Assembly: GCA_030642005.1 (NCBI GenBank)
Contig: DAOWOP010000015.1
Location: forward strand, 1-25,771
Source of the DNA: Planctomycetales bacterium
GTDB lineage: Bacteria; Planctomycetota; Phycisphaerae; SM23-33
Direction: 5' to 3'
Length of the DNA stretch: 25,771 bases
Every line of letters starts with the position of its first letter. Positions within the stretch are counted from its first letter, which is position 1. The notes under the pieces were generated by a model. It did not search any database, was not told the origin of the DNA, and worked only from the letters and a program-made list of their open reading frames with translations. Made by a program: the position numbers and the translations under genes. This document shows, piece after piece, positions 8,060 through 17,800 of this stretch.

Positions 8060-8431
8060 CTATTTCTTACTTTTTATCCTTCGGCGAGCCTTGGCGGTTT
8101 TCTGCGAGGCGATTATTATTGCCAAGATCTCCTGGCTTTCCACAATGAGACCCGCCACCCTGTTTCGCTTTACCAAATTGACGTCCGGCGCAAAATCGAT
8201 CCAGAAAACAGACTCATCCGTCTCTTCCTCGACGATTCCGAGTTTGTTCAGGAAATCGGCATGGCTCCGAGCAGCACACGAGGCGCGATAATTTGCCGCT
8301 ACGCTTGTACCCGCTTTAATAAGTTGCCTGCCCATGACATCACCGGCAGTGTTTTTCGAAAAAGTAGCAGCAAGTTTTACGCATCTGACAGCAAATGCTC
8401 TTGTCCGTCTTTTCATCTCCTCTGGCGTCAT
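8060..8431 (-). CDS. Four-helix-bundle protein, S23 / 23S-rRNA-intervening-sequence family
   Basis: The product is 123 residues, the usual length for this family. It is predicted to be almost entirely helical, with the characteristic pattern RQLIKAGTSVAANYRAS (helix 2) and FLNKLGIVEEETDESVFWID (helix 3). It ends in a very basic tail, KTAKARRRIKSKK. Members are found in intervening sequences of bacterial 23S rRNA and scattered elsewhere; the related Avd protein works with diversity-generating retroelements, but no reverse transcriptase is present here. ATG at 8431 follows GAAGGTG at a suitable distance; an internal ATG (codon 6) directly after GAGGAG is a weaker choice. The gene sits inside inverted repeats and is probably cargo, unrelated to the surrounding export genes. 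Nucleic-acid binding is inferred from the family and charge. Confidence 0.9.
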   Translation of the reverse strand: MTPEEMKRRTRAFAVRCVKLAATFSKNTAGDVMGRQLIKAGTSVAANYRASCAARSHADFLNKLGIVEEETDESVFWIDFAPDVNLVKRNRVAGLIVESQEILAIIIASQKTAKARRRIKSKK

Positions 8432-8481
8432 CTGTTTACACCTTCAATTTCCGATTGACCGGAAAATGTTCTGTTTTTTTT

Positions 8482-8515
8482 CAATTGGAAATTGAAAATT
8501 GGAAATCGGAAATTG
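8482..8515 (-). repeat. Right 34-nt terminal repeat of the cassette (copy C)
   Basis: The reverse complement of this arm is 33/34 identical to 5689-5722 and 31/34 identical to 7976-8009. It begins 1 nt after the TGA stop of the GAF-HlyD gene in the direction of transcription. Confidence 0.85.
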
Positions 8516-8516
8516 T

Positions 8517-10427
8517 TCACAGCCATAATTTCATCCGCAGCCAGTTCACCAGTTTGCGTGTCCACAGCCAGGCGTACCGTCGCCGGCCGAGATGTATCTT
8601 CGCGACGCCCTCCATTCCGGGACGCATCCCGGAGTGGGTCTCTAACAGTCGCACACGGACCCTGAAGACATTTCGCTGGTCGATAACCTCGGCTACAGGA
8701 TTAATCCGCTCGACGACGAAAGGTATGTGCCGGTCCGGCTTACCGGCGGCGGCCAGTTCGCCGCGGACCACGTCGCCGCGTTTTTCGGCTGCCTCCACCA
8801 TTCGCACAACGTCTGCTATTTCATCCTCCGGAACGAACAATTCCGCCCGAAGCGACCCGAGCGGGGCGACCTCAAAGAGTACATCGCCGGTTTTGACCGG
8901 CGCACCGATTTGGCGTTTCAGGTCGCCTGTAACGACACAGCCTGATATCGGCGAGACGATTTGGGCCTTGCGGATATGATGTTCCAGAAGGTGGATATGT
9001 GCGTTGACCTTGTCGGCTTCGGCGTGGGCGACCTGAGCCTCGGCCGTCTTCTCGTCACGCATAGCCGCATCAGCCCGTTTTTGATAAGCCAGGCGTTCGG
9101 CTCTCGCCCCCGCCAATTGCAGACGCAGGTCCGACGTGTCCAGCCCGGCAAGGATGCTCTCGCCGGCGGTAACGGAATCGCCGGGAACCACTGATACGCT
9201 CTTGAGAAATCCGTCGAACGGGACGGGGACGACCTGCCGTTGCGTCGCCTCAAACACAAATGTCGCATCGGCCCGGTAGTCGCCCTTCGCGAAGATCAGG
9301 AACACTACTGCCGCAAAAATCAAAATCGCGGCGGCCTTCATCCACGTATGCTTCGGACCGACCAGCGTAGCCATCGCCTTGCGGGCATCGGCCATAACCT
9401 TGGCGCCGAACCATCGGTCGTTTTCATGCAAATTTGCCAGGCGAGCGGTGCACAACTCGCACGTCAGGCGAAGCGGCTCAATCTCATTAAGGGCCATTGG
9501 CCTGTCCGCAGGCCGCTCGACAGTCAGCACCGCAACCGGCTCGCCGGACCTTCGCAGCGGAAAACCGACCACCGCCGTCGGGCCGTGACGCTTCGACAGT
9601 TCGCCGGCAGACCGGCTGACGCAGGTCGCTTCGGCCTCCGGCGGATAAACCACCTCCACGTCCTGGTCGAGGCATTCCTCCATCGCCGACTCGATGTCCT
9701 GAACGATCTTCATCTTCCGGCTGAACTTCTCGGTATGGCTCATCGCCTTCAGCCGGACGTAACGACCCTTCAAAAAACCAAGGCTCACTCGCTCGCACTG
9801 CCAGCGTGAAGCCGTCTCGTTACAAAAGGCCATCGCCGCACCGGTAAAGCGGTCCTGTTCGTTAACTGCCGACAGAACCTCCATCGCCTTCCGCAGCCGG
9901 GAAAGGTCGGCCTGGCGGCGCTGAAGCGTCAGGCGAATCTCGTAAAGACTCAACAGGCTGATGGTCAATTCCAGCCTTTCCCGACTGGCTGCTATCACCG
10001 CATCATCGGAAGTCTCGATAACGAACGCGCCTAATCCCCGAATACCCTGATCACCCTTGAGCGGTATCATTACCAGATGCCGGCCGGCCGGTTGACCGTA
10101 AAGATCATCCGGGCCATGGAGGGATTTTACTGTCGTTGCTCCTGCCGAGACGGCCTGACCCGCCGATTCAACCGCACTGGCCAGCCAGACCGGTACAGCC
10201 GAACCTTCTTCGGGCGGAGGGAATACGGCTGCCACCTCCGTCCGACCGTCCGCTCCGGGCCTCAGTATCGCACCGGCAATCGCAGAGGCCAATCGGCACT
10301 GAACCGCAAGAAGGTTGCCAAGGAATTCACCGGGTGCTCCCTGGAATCGGCTCAGACGGTCTATCAATTCTGTCGTGGAAGCATCGCCGTACCACTGCTG
10401 TTCGCTTTGCGCGCCGTCGGCGGCCAT
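8517..10427 (-). CDS. GAF-domain / HlyD-type membrane-fusion protein
   Basis: The product is about 636 residues. The N-terminal 340 residues look cytoplasmic, with one or two GAF-like domains: about 25-165 (HLVMIPLKGDQGIRGLGAFV) and about 205-340 (AVVGFPLRRSGEPVAVLTVE). A TM helix follows at about 363-385 (AAILIFAAVVFLIF). Then come a barrel-sandwich half-motif (VPFDGFLKSVSVVPGDSVTA), a short coiled coil, the second half (IVSPISGCVVTGDLKRQIGA) and a beta-barrel segment ending in a second short helical tail. HlyD proteins bridge inner-membrane exporters to the outer membrane; the GAF part suggests ligand or signal input to that bridge (inference). ATG at 10427 has CAGGTG about 8 nt upstream. 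The gene lies 42 bp after DUF3467 in the same orientation. No cognate ABC or RND pump is present in the window. Confidence 0.87.
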   Translation of the reverse strand: MAADGAQSEQQWYGDASTTELIDRLSRFQGAPGEFLGNLLAVQCRLASAIAGAILRPGADGRTEVAAVFPPPEEGSAVPVWLASAVESAGQAVSAGATTVKSLHGPDDLYGQPAGRHLVMIPLKGDQGIRGLGAFVIETSDDAVIAASRERLELTISLLSLYEIRLTLQRRQADLSRLRKAMEVLSAVNEQDRFTGAAMAFCNETASRWQCERVSLGFLKGRYVRLKAMSHTEKFSRKMKIVQDIESAMEECLDQDVEVVYPPEAEATCVSRSAGELSKRHGPTAVVGFPLRRSGEPVAVLTVERPADRPMALNEIEPLRLTCELCTARLANLHENDRWFGAKVMADARKAMATLVGPKHTWMKAAAILIFAAVVFLIFAKGDYRADATFVFEATQRQVVPVPFDGFLKSVSVVPGDSVTAGESILAGLDTSDLRLQLAGARAERLAYQKRADAAMRDEKTAEAQVAHAEADKVNAHIHLLEHHIRKAQIVSPISGCVVTGDLKRQIGAPVKTGDVLFEVAPLGSLRAELFVPEDEIADVVRMVEAAEKRGDVVRGELAAAGKPDRHIPFVVERINPVAEVIDQRNVFRVRVRLLETHSGMRPGMEGVAKIHLGRRRYAWLWTRKLVNWLRMKLWL

Positions 10428-10469
10428 AGTTATTCACCTGTCCTGTAAAACCCGTTACCTGCCGCGGGC

Positions 10470-10850
10470 CTACAGACCGTTCTTCCGCCGCTTGGCTACG
10501 TCCATTTCCAACTCGCCGAACTGTTCCTCATGACGACGAATCAACTGGCTGAGCGTAATCGCCAGGCGCTTGGCCGAATAGTAGTTCAAGATTACGCGAT
10601 CTTTGACCCGGAAGATTATCTCCGGCTGGTCCTGCTGTTGTGTGGGAGGATTGAGCAGGTTCAACCCGAAATCCAGCATGACCTCCTCGGCGGTGCCGTT
10701 TGTGCGGAAGGCGTTGGCATACGACGTTCGCATATTCCGCTCATCCACGTGAATCCGTACCTGCCGCTGACCGGTTTGCTCGCGGGCCTGTTCCTCAATC
10801 GGCTTTTCATCCTGGTCATCCGATGACGAGGCGTTAGGTTCTTTTGCCAT
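10470..10850 (-). CDS. DUF3467 family protein
   Basis: The product is 126 residues. It has a charged, disordered start rich in E, D, Q and S, followed by the DUF3467 core: VRIHVDERNMRTSYANAFR, EEVMLDFGLNLLNPP, a VILNYYSAKRLAITLSQLI helix and an EEQFGELEMD end. It has no signal peptide or membrane helix, so it is presumably cytosolic. The family is short and of unknown function. The start is supported by AAGGAG upstream on the minus strand. It sits 27 bp after one HlyD-type gene and 42 bp before another, so a role within the export operon is likely but untested. Confidence 0.88.
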   Translation of the reverse strand: MAKEPNASSSDDQDEKPIEEQAREQTGQRQVRIHVDERNMRTSYANAFRTNGTAEEVMLDFGLNLLNPPTQQQDQPEIIFRVKDRVILNYYSAKRLAITLSQLIRRHEEQFGELEMDVAKRRKNGL

Positions 10851-10877
10851 TTAACTTTACTCCTTATAGATAAGACT

Positions 10878-11768
10878 TTAATTCCTAACCTTGGAACCGC
10901 TTTTCGTCGCTGACGCTTTGCTGCGGGTTTTATCAGAGCCAGCCACCTTTGCAAAGGGCGTAAATTTTACACGAACGTGTTCACCAGCCGGCCGGTTAGC
11001 ATGGTTGAGTGCTTCCACACGAACCATCAGCGTATTACTGGCTGCATCGGCTACCGATGCTATGTGAACAATCTTCCCCTCAGCGGCTTTACCGGCATTA
11101 TCCACCGCAGCAAATTCAACCACCGCTTTCTGACCTTTCTTCAGTAATCGGGCCTGATCCAGCGGGACCGGAACATCTATCCACAATGGGACGATGTTGA
11201 CTATGCGAATTACATCATCCAGCGCATCGACGGATTCGCCGGCCTTTACAGAAACCCGCTCCACCTTGCCCGCGATCGGGCTTGCCAGACGCATCCGCTC
11301 TATCTGCAACCTGGCCTCGTTGTACTTGCGACCGTCCTGCTCACGCTGGAATTGCGCCAGTTTCAGCGACAGTTCGGCAATCAGAACATCCAGTTTGGCG
11401 TGTTCGACCTCCATCTCCGTAGTAGCGCCGGCCGCCGCCTGGGTTTTCTTAAGGTCCAACTTCTTCTGGTCCAACTGCGCCTCGGCAGCCTTGACGCGGG
11501 TAGTGTCCTCTGCCTGCGCCTTAAGTTGGGCCAGATGGGCCTGTTCAGCCGCATCGTCCTGCTGTACGAGCAACTGACCGGCCTTGACGACTTGGCCTTC
11601 CTTGACAAGAACTTTTTCGATTCGCCCAGGCCTGATGAATGAAAGAGTTACGTCCCCGCTGGGTTTAGTAATGGCCGCAACGCCACCGCCGGCCAAAAGT
11701 GAGGACGCAGAACCCGCCAACACCGCAACCAACGCCATCCAAATTCCAGAGTTTGCCTTTTTCATCAT
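10878..11768 (-). CDS. HlyD / RND-type periplasmic adaptor protein
   Basis: The product is about 296 residues. The frame is open from ATG 11819, but that codon lies inside the loop of the hairpin 11791-11835. The first methionine followed by a signal-like stretch is MMKKANSGIWMALVAVLAG (11768), with GGAAAA upstream; ATG 11780 is an alternative. After the signal sequence comes a first lipoyl half-motif (FIRPGRIEKVLVKEGQVVKA), then an alpha-helical coiled coil (QAHLAQLKAQAEDTTRVKAA) and a second half (RLASPIAGKVERVSVKAGES). A beta-barrel region and a lysine-rich tail (KTRSKASATKSGSKV) complete it. It is a compact membrane-fusion protein, probably periplasmic. It is the first gene after the giant protein gene and is probably co-transcribed with DUF3467 and GAF-HlyD. 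Confidence 0.85.
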   Translation of the reverse strand: MMKKANSGIWMALVAVLAGSASSLLAGGGVAAITKPSGDVTLSFIRPGRIEKVLVKEGQVVKAGQLLVQQDDAAEQAHLAQLKAQAEDTTRVKAAEAQLDQKKLDLKKTQAAAGATTEMEVEHAKLDVLIAELSLKLAQFQREQDGRKYNEARLQIERMRLASPIAGKVERVSVKAGESVDALDDVIRIVNIVPLWIDVPVPLDQARLLKKGQKAVVEFAAVDNAGKAAEGKIVHIASVADAASNTLMVRVEALNHANRPAGEHVRVKFTPFAKVAGSDKTRSKASATKSGSKVRN

Positions 11769-11790
11769 CTGATTTTCCATTGCGAACAGC

Positions 11791-11835
11791 AGGCCAACAT
11801 GACCGGTTGAGCCACTCATCCGGTCCTGTTGGCCT
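11791..11835. promoter_or_regulatory. Intercistronic hairpin between the giant gene and the HlyD operon
   Basis: The 16-nt arms (11791-11806 and 11820-11835) pair with one mismatch around a 13-nt loop. The hairpin lies 33 nt after the stop of the giant gene and before the HlyD start. On the minus (transcribed) strand no U-run follows, so it is not a standard intrinsic terminator there. It may stabilise or process the mRNA, or let through a fraction of transcripts so that the giant substrate and its export genes are made in different amounts (inference). Confidence 0.7.
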
Positions 11836-11868
11836 TTGCTTTCTATCAGAATTTTTTGCTGTCAGTCG

Positions 11869-14800
11869 TCAATTCATCGTAACAAACGTAGCCATGTGGA
11901 TACCGAACGACTGGCCATACGTAACTCCCTGGAAGTCCGCCCAGTGCAGTCCGGTGTCCCATGTGTTGTAGTAGGCGTACTGTTGATTAATCAGGTCGTA
12001 CCCGACGGCTGTGATGGAGTGGTCAAGCGTGCCGTCGCCGCTGCTGTCCACGACGAGCATGACCGGCCTGCCGGCCTTGATTTCAGAAACATACATGGAC
12101 ATGGTCAGGGCGCCCCAGACCACGTCGGTCGTAGCGGCGGTGTGTCCGGGGAGACGATAGGAAACGAACTCCTCGACGCCCAGGCCTATCATCCACGTCC
12201 AGCTCCCGCCGTAAGTCAGTCCTTCGGCGCTTCGCGAGGTGTGCATGAAGTCGGCGACGGAGTCATCTGTGTGGGTCCCGGCCGGATCGATCTCGGACAT
12301 GTCCGGATAAGGTACGAACCAGTCCCCGTCGTCCACGCCGTCATAGAGGGCGTAGTCGGCAACATTGCCCGGGCTGGCTATCGCGTCGTTGACATCATCG
12401 GTCTGCGTGCTTGCGTCGCCGACGATGAGGTCCTCGTAGCCGGCAAAGGCGTCATAGTAACCCATCACCATTCCTGCCGCAGTGGGCGAGCATCCGTGCC
12501 ACCACACACCGTATGCCGGTACGTCCGCAAGGTACACCTGCCCGATCTGGAAGGAGTACACGAAGTCGCCGCCGGGCGTGCCGTCGCCCGATGGGAAGAC
12601 GCCCACGTAATCGCCGTCCAGGATGTTTCCGCGGCTGTCGGCCAGGGTATCGGTCAGGGTTACCTGGAAATGGTCGCCCACTCCCAGCAATTCCCACGTT
12701 CCGCTGTTGAGTGTAATGACAACGGAGTAGTCGGAACTGTTGTAACTGATAGTGGCGCTGCCGGATACGTCGGTGTTATCCATCATCGTGCTGAAATCTT
12801 CGTCCACGGACGCGAGCACCGCAAAGGCGGGACTATCGACCGTGCCGGGATTCAGCGGATGGTTCAAGTAGGCGATGAAGGAATTGGCCGTCTCCAGCAC
12901 GCGGATGACCGTGGGGTTTCCGGCCAGGACGTCCATGTAGGTGCCGACGCGGGCATTACCGTTCGACGAGAACGGCTGGCTGCCGTGATAGATGACAAAC
13001 GGCAGGTTGTTTGCCGCGTATATGCCGTAGGACTCGCTGGCGTTGGCGCTGCCGACAATGTCGCCGAAGACGAACACCTGGACGGTAATCGTTGAAGCGC
13101 CGAGTACAAGGTCGTCGCCCGTGCCGACGAATCCATCCGCACCCGGACCAACGCCGGCGGAGATGACCGAACGTGTCATTGTCCCGGCGATGCCAACGTT
13201 GTTAATCCGCCCGCTTCTGACGTGGTCGGCGTTTTCCGACGTCCGCCAGGCCAGCGGGGTGAACGCATCTATCTGAAGATTGGCGTCTTCGTCGCCGTGA
13301 GCGGCGTCGAAGCCGGCGTCGCCGGGGTTGAAACCGGCGAAGATGTAACTGTCGGTCATGTTGCCGCGTACGTAGGCCGACAGCAGGTCGCCCGATGCCG
13401 CCAGCATCGCGCCGGTCATATTGTTGGTGGAGACAAGGGAAATGCTCCCCGCTGCCCACGCCTGACCGGTCATCTCGCCGTTCACCGTCAACGTGCCCAG
13501 GTTGCCGCCGGTGCTGAGCAACCCGGTGAATTTACCCGCCCCGACGGTGAACATGCCGATGCCGCCGGTGGTGCGGTAGGTCGCGGTAGCGGCGCCGCCG
13601 CCGAAATCGCCCGTAACGATGTAAACTGCGTTCGTCTTGCCGCCGCCGTACTCGACCGGGTTGCCACCTGCGTCAATAAGTGTCTGCGGACTGAGGTTCA
13701 CCGTGCCGCTGAGGCCCGCGTCGGCCCGCAGGGCCAGAAGGTCCCCGCAGTACACGTCCACGTCGCCGCTCAAGGTTCCGGCCACACCGAAGAACCCGAT
13801 CGTGCCCCATGATTCCAACACGCCGGTGAAATTGCCGAAGATATTGATCGTTCCCGCGCTGCCCAGGTCGAGTGCAGCGCCTACGCTTCCGGCGACGCCC
13901 AGCGACAGCACCGAATCGGCCGTCAATGTCCCTCCCGCATACCCACTGGACAGGATCAAGTAGCCCAGCCCGCCGGCAGTAAGGTCCATATTGGACGGAT
14001 CGCCCAGTTTGGCCCACGCCGCTCCGCCCGGCAGGTTCCAGGCGGACCCGGCAGCCACACCACCGACTTGCAGCGTATTCACTCGCCCGTCCACCGTAAC
14101 ATTACCGACGGTGATATCCGGGTCAACCACCAGGTATCCGAGCGGGCTGTCGTCAGCGCCGGTTATGTTGATGGTCGTGCCGTAGGCCCCGCCGCCGTTG
14201 TAGATCAACTTGAGATAACTTCGAGCAGTCGTCCGCTCGAAGGTGAGGTTGCCGGCCCCGTCGTACTCGGCGATTCCGTCGCCGGCGAGAATCAGTGTCA
14301 GCCCGTCGGGCATATCCAGACGGGTCGTCGCCGGTCCGGTCAGAGCGCCGAAGACGTTCGGGCCGTACGGAGGCGTAATGGCGGGAGCCGGGATGTCTTC
14401 GAAGACGAACACGCCCGCCGCCGCCGCTATCGCCTTGGAAGTCGGATCGATCCTCGTTTCGGCCAGGATGCCGTTGCCGGCGCCGTTGAAACCGCCCTGA
14501 ACGGACATCCAGCCGACGTTGCTTATACCCGCAGCCATCACGTTGTCGCCGACCGCCAGGTAGTCGCCGTCCGGGCCGGGACCGATCCCCGCGACGAAGA
14601 TCGAATCCTGCATTTGGCCGGTGATAGAGGTCGCGCCGATGCTGCCGCTGTGGAGCGTATCATCTCCGCCGCCGACGGCCATGTCAGGCCCGACGTCAAA
14701 GCCGGCCAACACCATCGAATTGCTCACGTTCCCAAGAACGATGAGGCGATTGATGTCGCGGGCGGATGAAATGATCGAGTTCGTCAGCCCATACAGGCCG

Positions 14801-17800
14801 AGCGTGCCAATCGATCCGCCGGAACGAATAACGGAACCCTGAACATTTCCATAAACGCTCAGGTTGGTGATGTCCGTTTCCGCCCAGACGTTACCTGTAA
14901 GGTTGCCGCTGAGAATTCTGAAATTCCAGATGTTGCGGCGGGAGACCAGGTCGCCTGCGATGTTGCCGCCGGAGATCGTTACGCTGCCCAGGCCGCCGCT
15001 GGCGTAAATCGTCCTTCCCGCGGCGAAATTCGTACCGACGAAGTAAATGTAGTCAATCGTCCCGCCTTCGACGGTGATGTCGGCATCCAGTGTGCTGCTG
15101 CCCATGGCGAGAGCCGTCAGCGACCCGCCGGTGGTGATAATATTGCCGCTGATCGTCCCGTTGGTAATCGAGACCTTGTTGATGGCCCTGGCCTTCAGTT
15201 CGCCGAGTATGTCGCCGTTGATGACGTTGATCGAGCCGATCGTTCCGAATCGGCTCTCGATGTTCCCGACGATGCTGCCGCCGACAAGTCCGATGCTCCC
15301 GATCGACCCACCGACGGACAGGTCGGCGAATATGTCGCTGCCGGTCGGGATCGACATGGTCTGGATAGTTCCGCCGATGTTGAGTGACCCGCGAGGTGTT
15401 TCGGGCGTCCCGTCGCCGTCCATGTCCAGCAGGCCCCCGAGGCTGCCGCGAACCGTAATCTTGTAGAGCATCCCGTTGGCGCTGATCCTGCCGTACAGTG
15501 TGCCGCCGAGGTAGAGCGTGCCGATGGACCCGCCGACGTCAAGGTCGGCGTACATGTTGCCTTCTCCACCAACGGCCAGGTTGACGACGTTGCCCCAGAC
15601 TTCAAACCTCTGTGTGATTCCATCGGTATCAGCGGGGTTGTCGCCCAGCGAGACGTAGGAGACAAACTTCTCGAGGTTTCCGCCGACCCTTAGAGTGCCG
15701 GTGTATCCGCCGGACGTCTGTATCAGGTCAACGTCGGAATCGCCGCCCCTGCCGAGCGTTGATATGTCGGCGGTAATCTCGCCGTACGAAATGATTGACC
15801 CGATCCGCCCCGCCGAGGTGATCGTGCCGGAGATGTTACCGCCGACCGTCAGCGACCACAGGTTCGCCGTCGTCGGGCCTTGGAGGATCATCACGGAATT
15901 GTCGAAATCACCGCTGATCGTTACCGTACCGATAGCCCCGGCGACCGTGAATGAATTGGTGGTGAAATCGCCCGCGACGCCCATCCTTACAAGGGCGCCG
16001 ACAATCACCTCGTTGTCGAACATATCCCCGTATGCGGTTATCTGCTCGACGGTGCCGGGCATATGCCAGCCGTTCTGGTAGAGGTCCTGGGCGCTGAGCG
16101 TGTTCATCCCGTCGGTGGCGACAAAAACACACGACCAGATGTCCGCATTCGGCCCCAGCCCGATGACGTCGCCGATGCCGCCGCCGTTGACGCTGATACT
16201 GCTGTTATTCATCCCAGGCCCGCCCGCAATCACCTCTTCCACGCCGTAGGAGTTATCAGGGGCGTCAATGGCGTAAATCGTGGTGTAGTTGATTCCGTTG
16301 GAGTCCTCGCTCGTGCTGACGGTGCGAACGTAATGACCTTTGATGTCCGCTCCGGTGATCTCGGTGCCGGGCCCGGAGAAACTCACGGTCCCGATCCCGC
16401 CGCTTAGAAATAACCCGGCAGCCATAGCCTGAAAGATGTTCAGGTCGGAGGCGGCGATAATGGCTGTACAGACCGCCCCGTTGGTGCCGATGACCTGGCC
16501 GATGGCATCGACTTCAACACCGTCGATGATGTCATTGGTGCGAGCCATGATCGAGCCGTTCAACTCGCCGAATATCATGTTGCCGGTAACGTATCTAGGC
16601 CCGGATATTGATACCGTGCCGATGGAGCCGGAGGACATAATCGCCGCCCGTGCGACGTCGGCGCCGCCGTCGTCTGCCAGGCCGTCGCCCACGTCGATGC
16701 TGTCGATACGCGTCTGCGACCAGACAATACCCGTTACGCCGTGCCATTCGCCGCTGGGCGTGATGCCGTCGGAATCGACGACGACTTCCCCGATCGTGCC
16801 GATAACCCTCAAGTCTCCCAGCGCGCCGCCGATATACGCCATGCCCAGATCGCCGGTAACCATCAGACCGTTGAGGGTACCGTGGAACCATCCGTACTGG
16901 GGTTCGGTGGTAATGTCGCCCGACGCGGGGGCCGCTTCATATCCGTACAGCCAGGCGCCCGTCGTGCCGGCCTGCGGGCCTATGCTTCCGGCAACCCGCA
17001 GTTCCAGCAGGTCGGCGCCGAAGTTGCCCGAGACCAGCCCGCCGGTGGTTGTGTTGACGAACGAATCCACAGTCGCATCGGAGTGCACGTACCATATGTC
17101 AACCTTCCCCGTTCCGCCGATCGTGATATTCATGGTCGCGTCGGGGTCCAGCCCGGTCAGGTCCAGGTCGGGCAGTTGAACGACGCCGGTGGTAGTCAGC
17201 GTCGCCGAGCCGTTAATCGAAAGGTTGGCGATCACGCCGCCTGCGCCGAAACCGGGATAGGCGTCGTCGTCCACGCCGATATAGACGTAGGACCAGGTCG
17301 GCACAGGCATCCCTGCCGTAATTTCGGGTGTAACGGTCAGTCGTCCGCCGCCGTCATCGTTGAGGATCCTTGTCTGCCCGTCGGTGAAGACCGTTGGTTC
17401 GGCAGGTGAGTACCACCCGCCATAATCCAGGTAGATTGTTCCACCGACACGGATGTACCCGAAGTCTCCGCCGGGGCCGTGCGACAGGATTGGAATACCG
17501 CCCCCCCCGCCCCAGTTCCCGCCCACGTCAATCAGGTCCACGTGACCTGCGCCTCCCAGCAAGTCATCGTTGACCGTCAGCGAGATACCACCGACATCGC
17601 CGGCGATCTCGATAATGCCGATATTGCCGCTGGACGATATGATGTTACCGCCGGCGAAGTAGGCTGCGCAGACGATATTCTGGATAAAGGCGTCGTGGTT
17701 GTACATCCCGCCAGAGTAACCGGCCGCCACGTCGGCGGCGAAGGTGCCGGCCGTCGATGCAACGCGCCCGATGTTTCCGTCCGAGTAGATCCCGTCATAG

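Larger units (their letters stand above)
7976..8515. mobile_element. 540-bp inverted-repeat cassette carrying a four-helix-bundle gene
   Basis: The unit is bounded by 34-nt inverted repeats at 7976-8009 and 8482-8515 that match at 31/34 positions. A second, shorter inverted pairing sits inside each end: 7976-7990 pairs perfectly with 8044-8058, and 8445-8457 resembles the outer end. The only gene inside is the 123-residue four-helix-bundle protein. No transposase is present, so any mobility would have to be driven in trans. Flanks show no clear target-site duplication. The cassette separates the GAF-HlyD stop (1 nt away) from the M50 start (4 nt away), interrupting what otherwise looks like a tight operon. 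Confidence 0.6.

Noticed and set aside
8060..8431. Four-helix-bundle gene as the Avd component of a diversity-generating retroelement
   Set aside because: No reverse transcriptase or template/variable repeat pair is found in the window; the plain S23/IVS family fits better.
8517..11768. A classical type I secretion or RND efflux operon
   Set aside because: The HlyD-type proteins have no ABC exporter, RND permease or TolC-like partner within the window.
11791..11835. Intrinsic terminator of the giant gene
   Set aside because: The stem is good but the transcribed strand has no U-run after it (TGCTGTTCGC), so it was called only as a regulatory hairpin.
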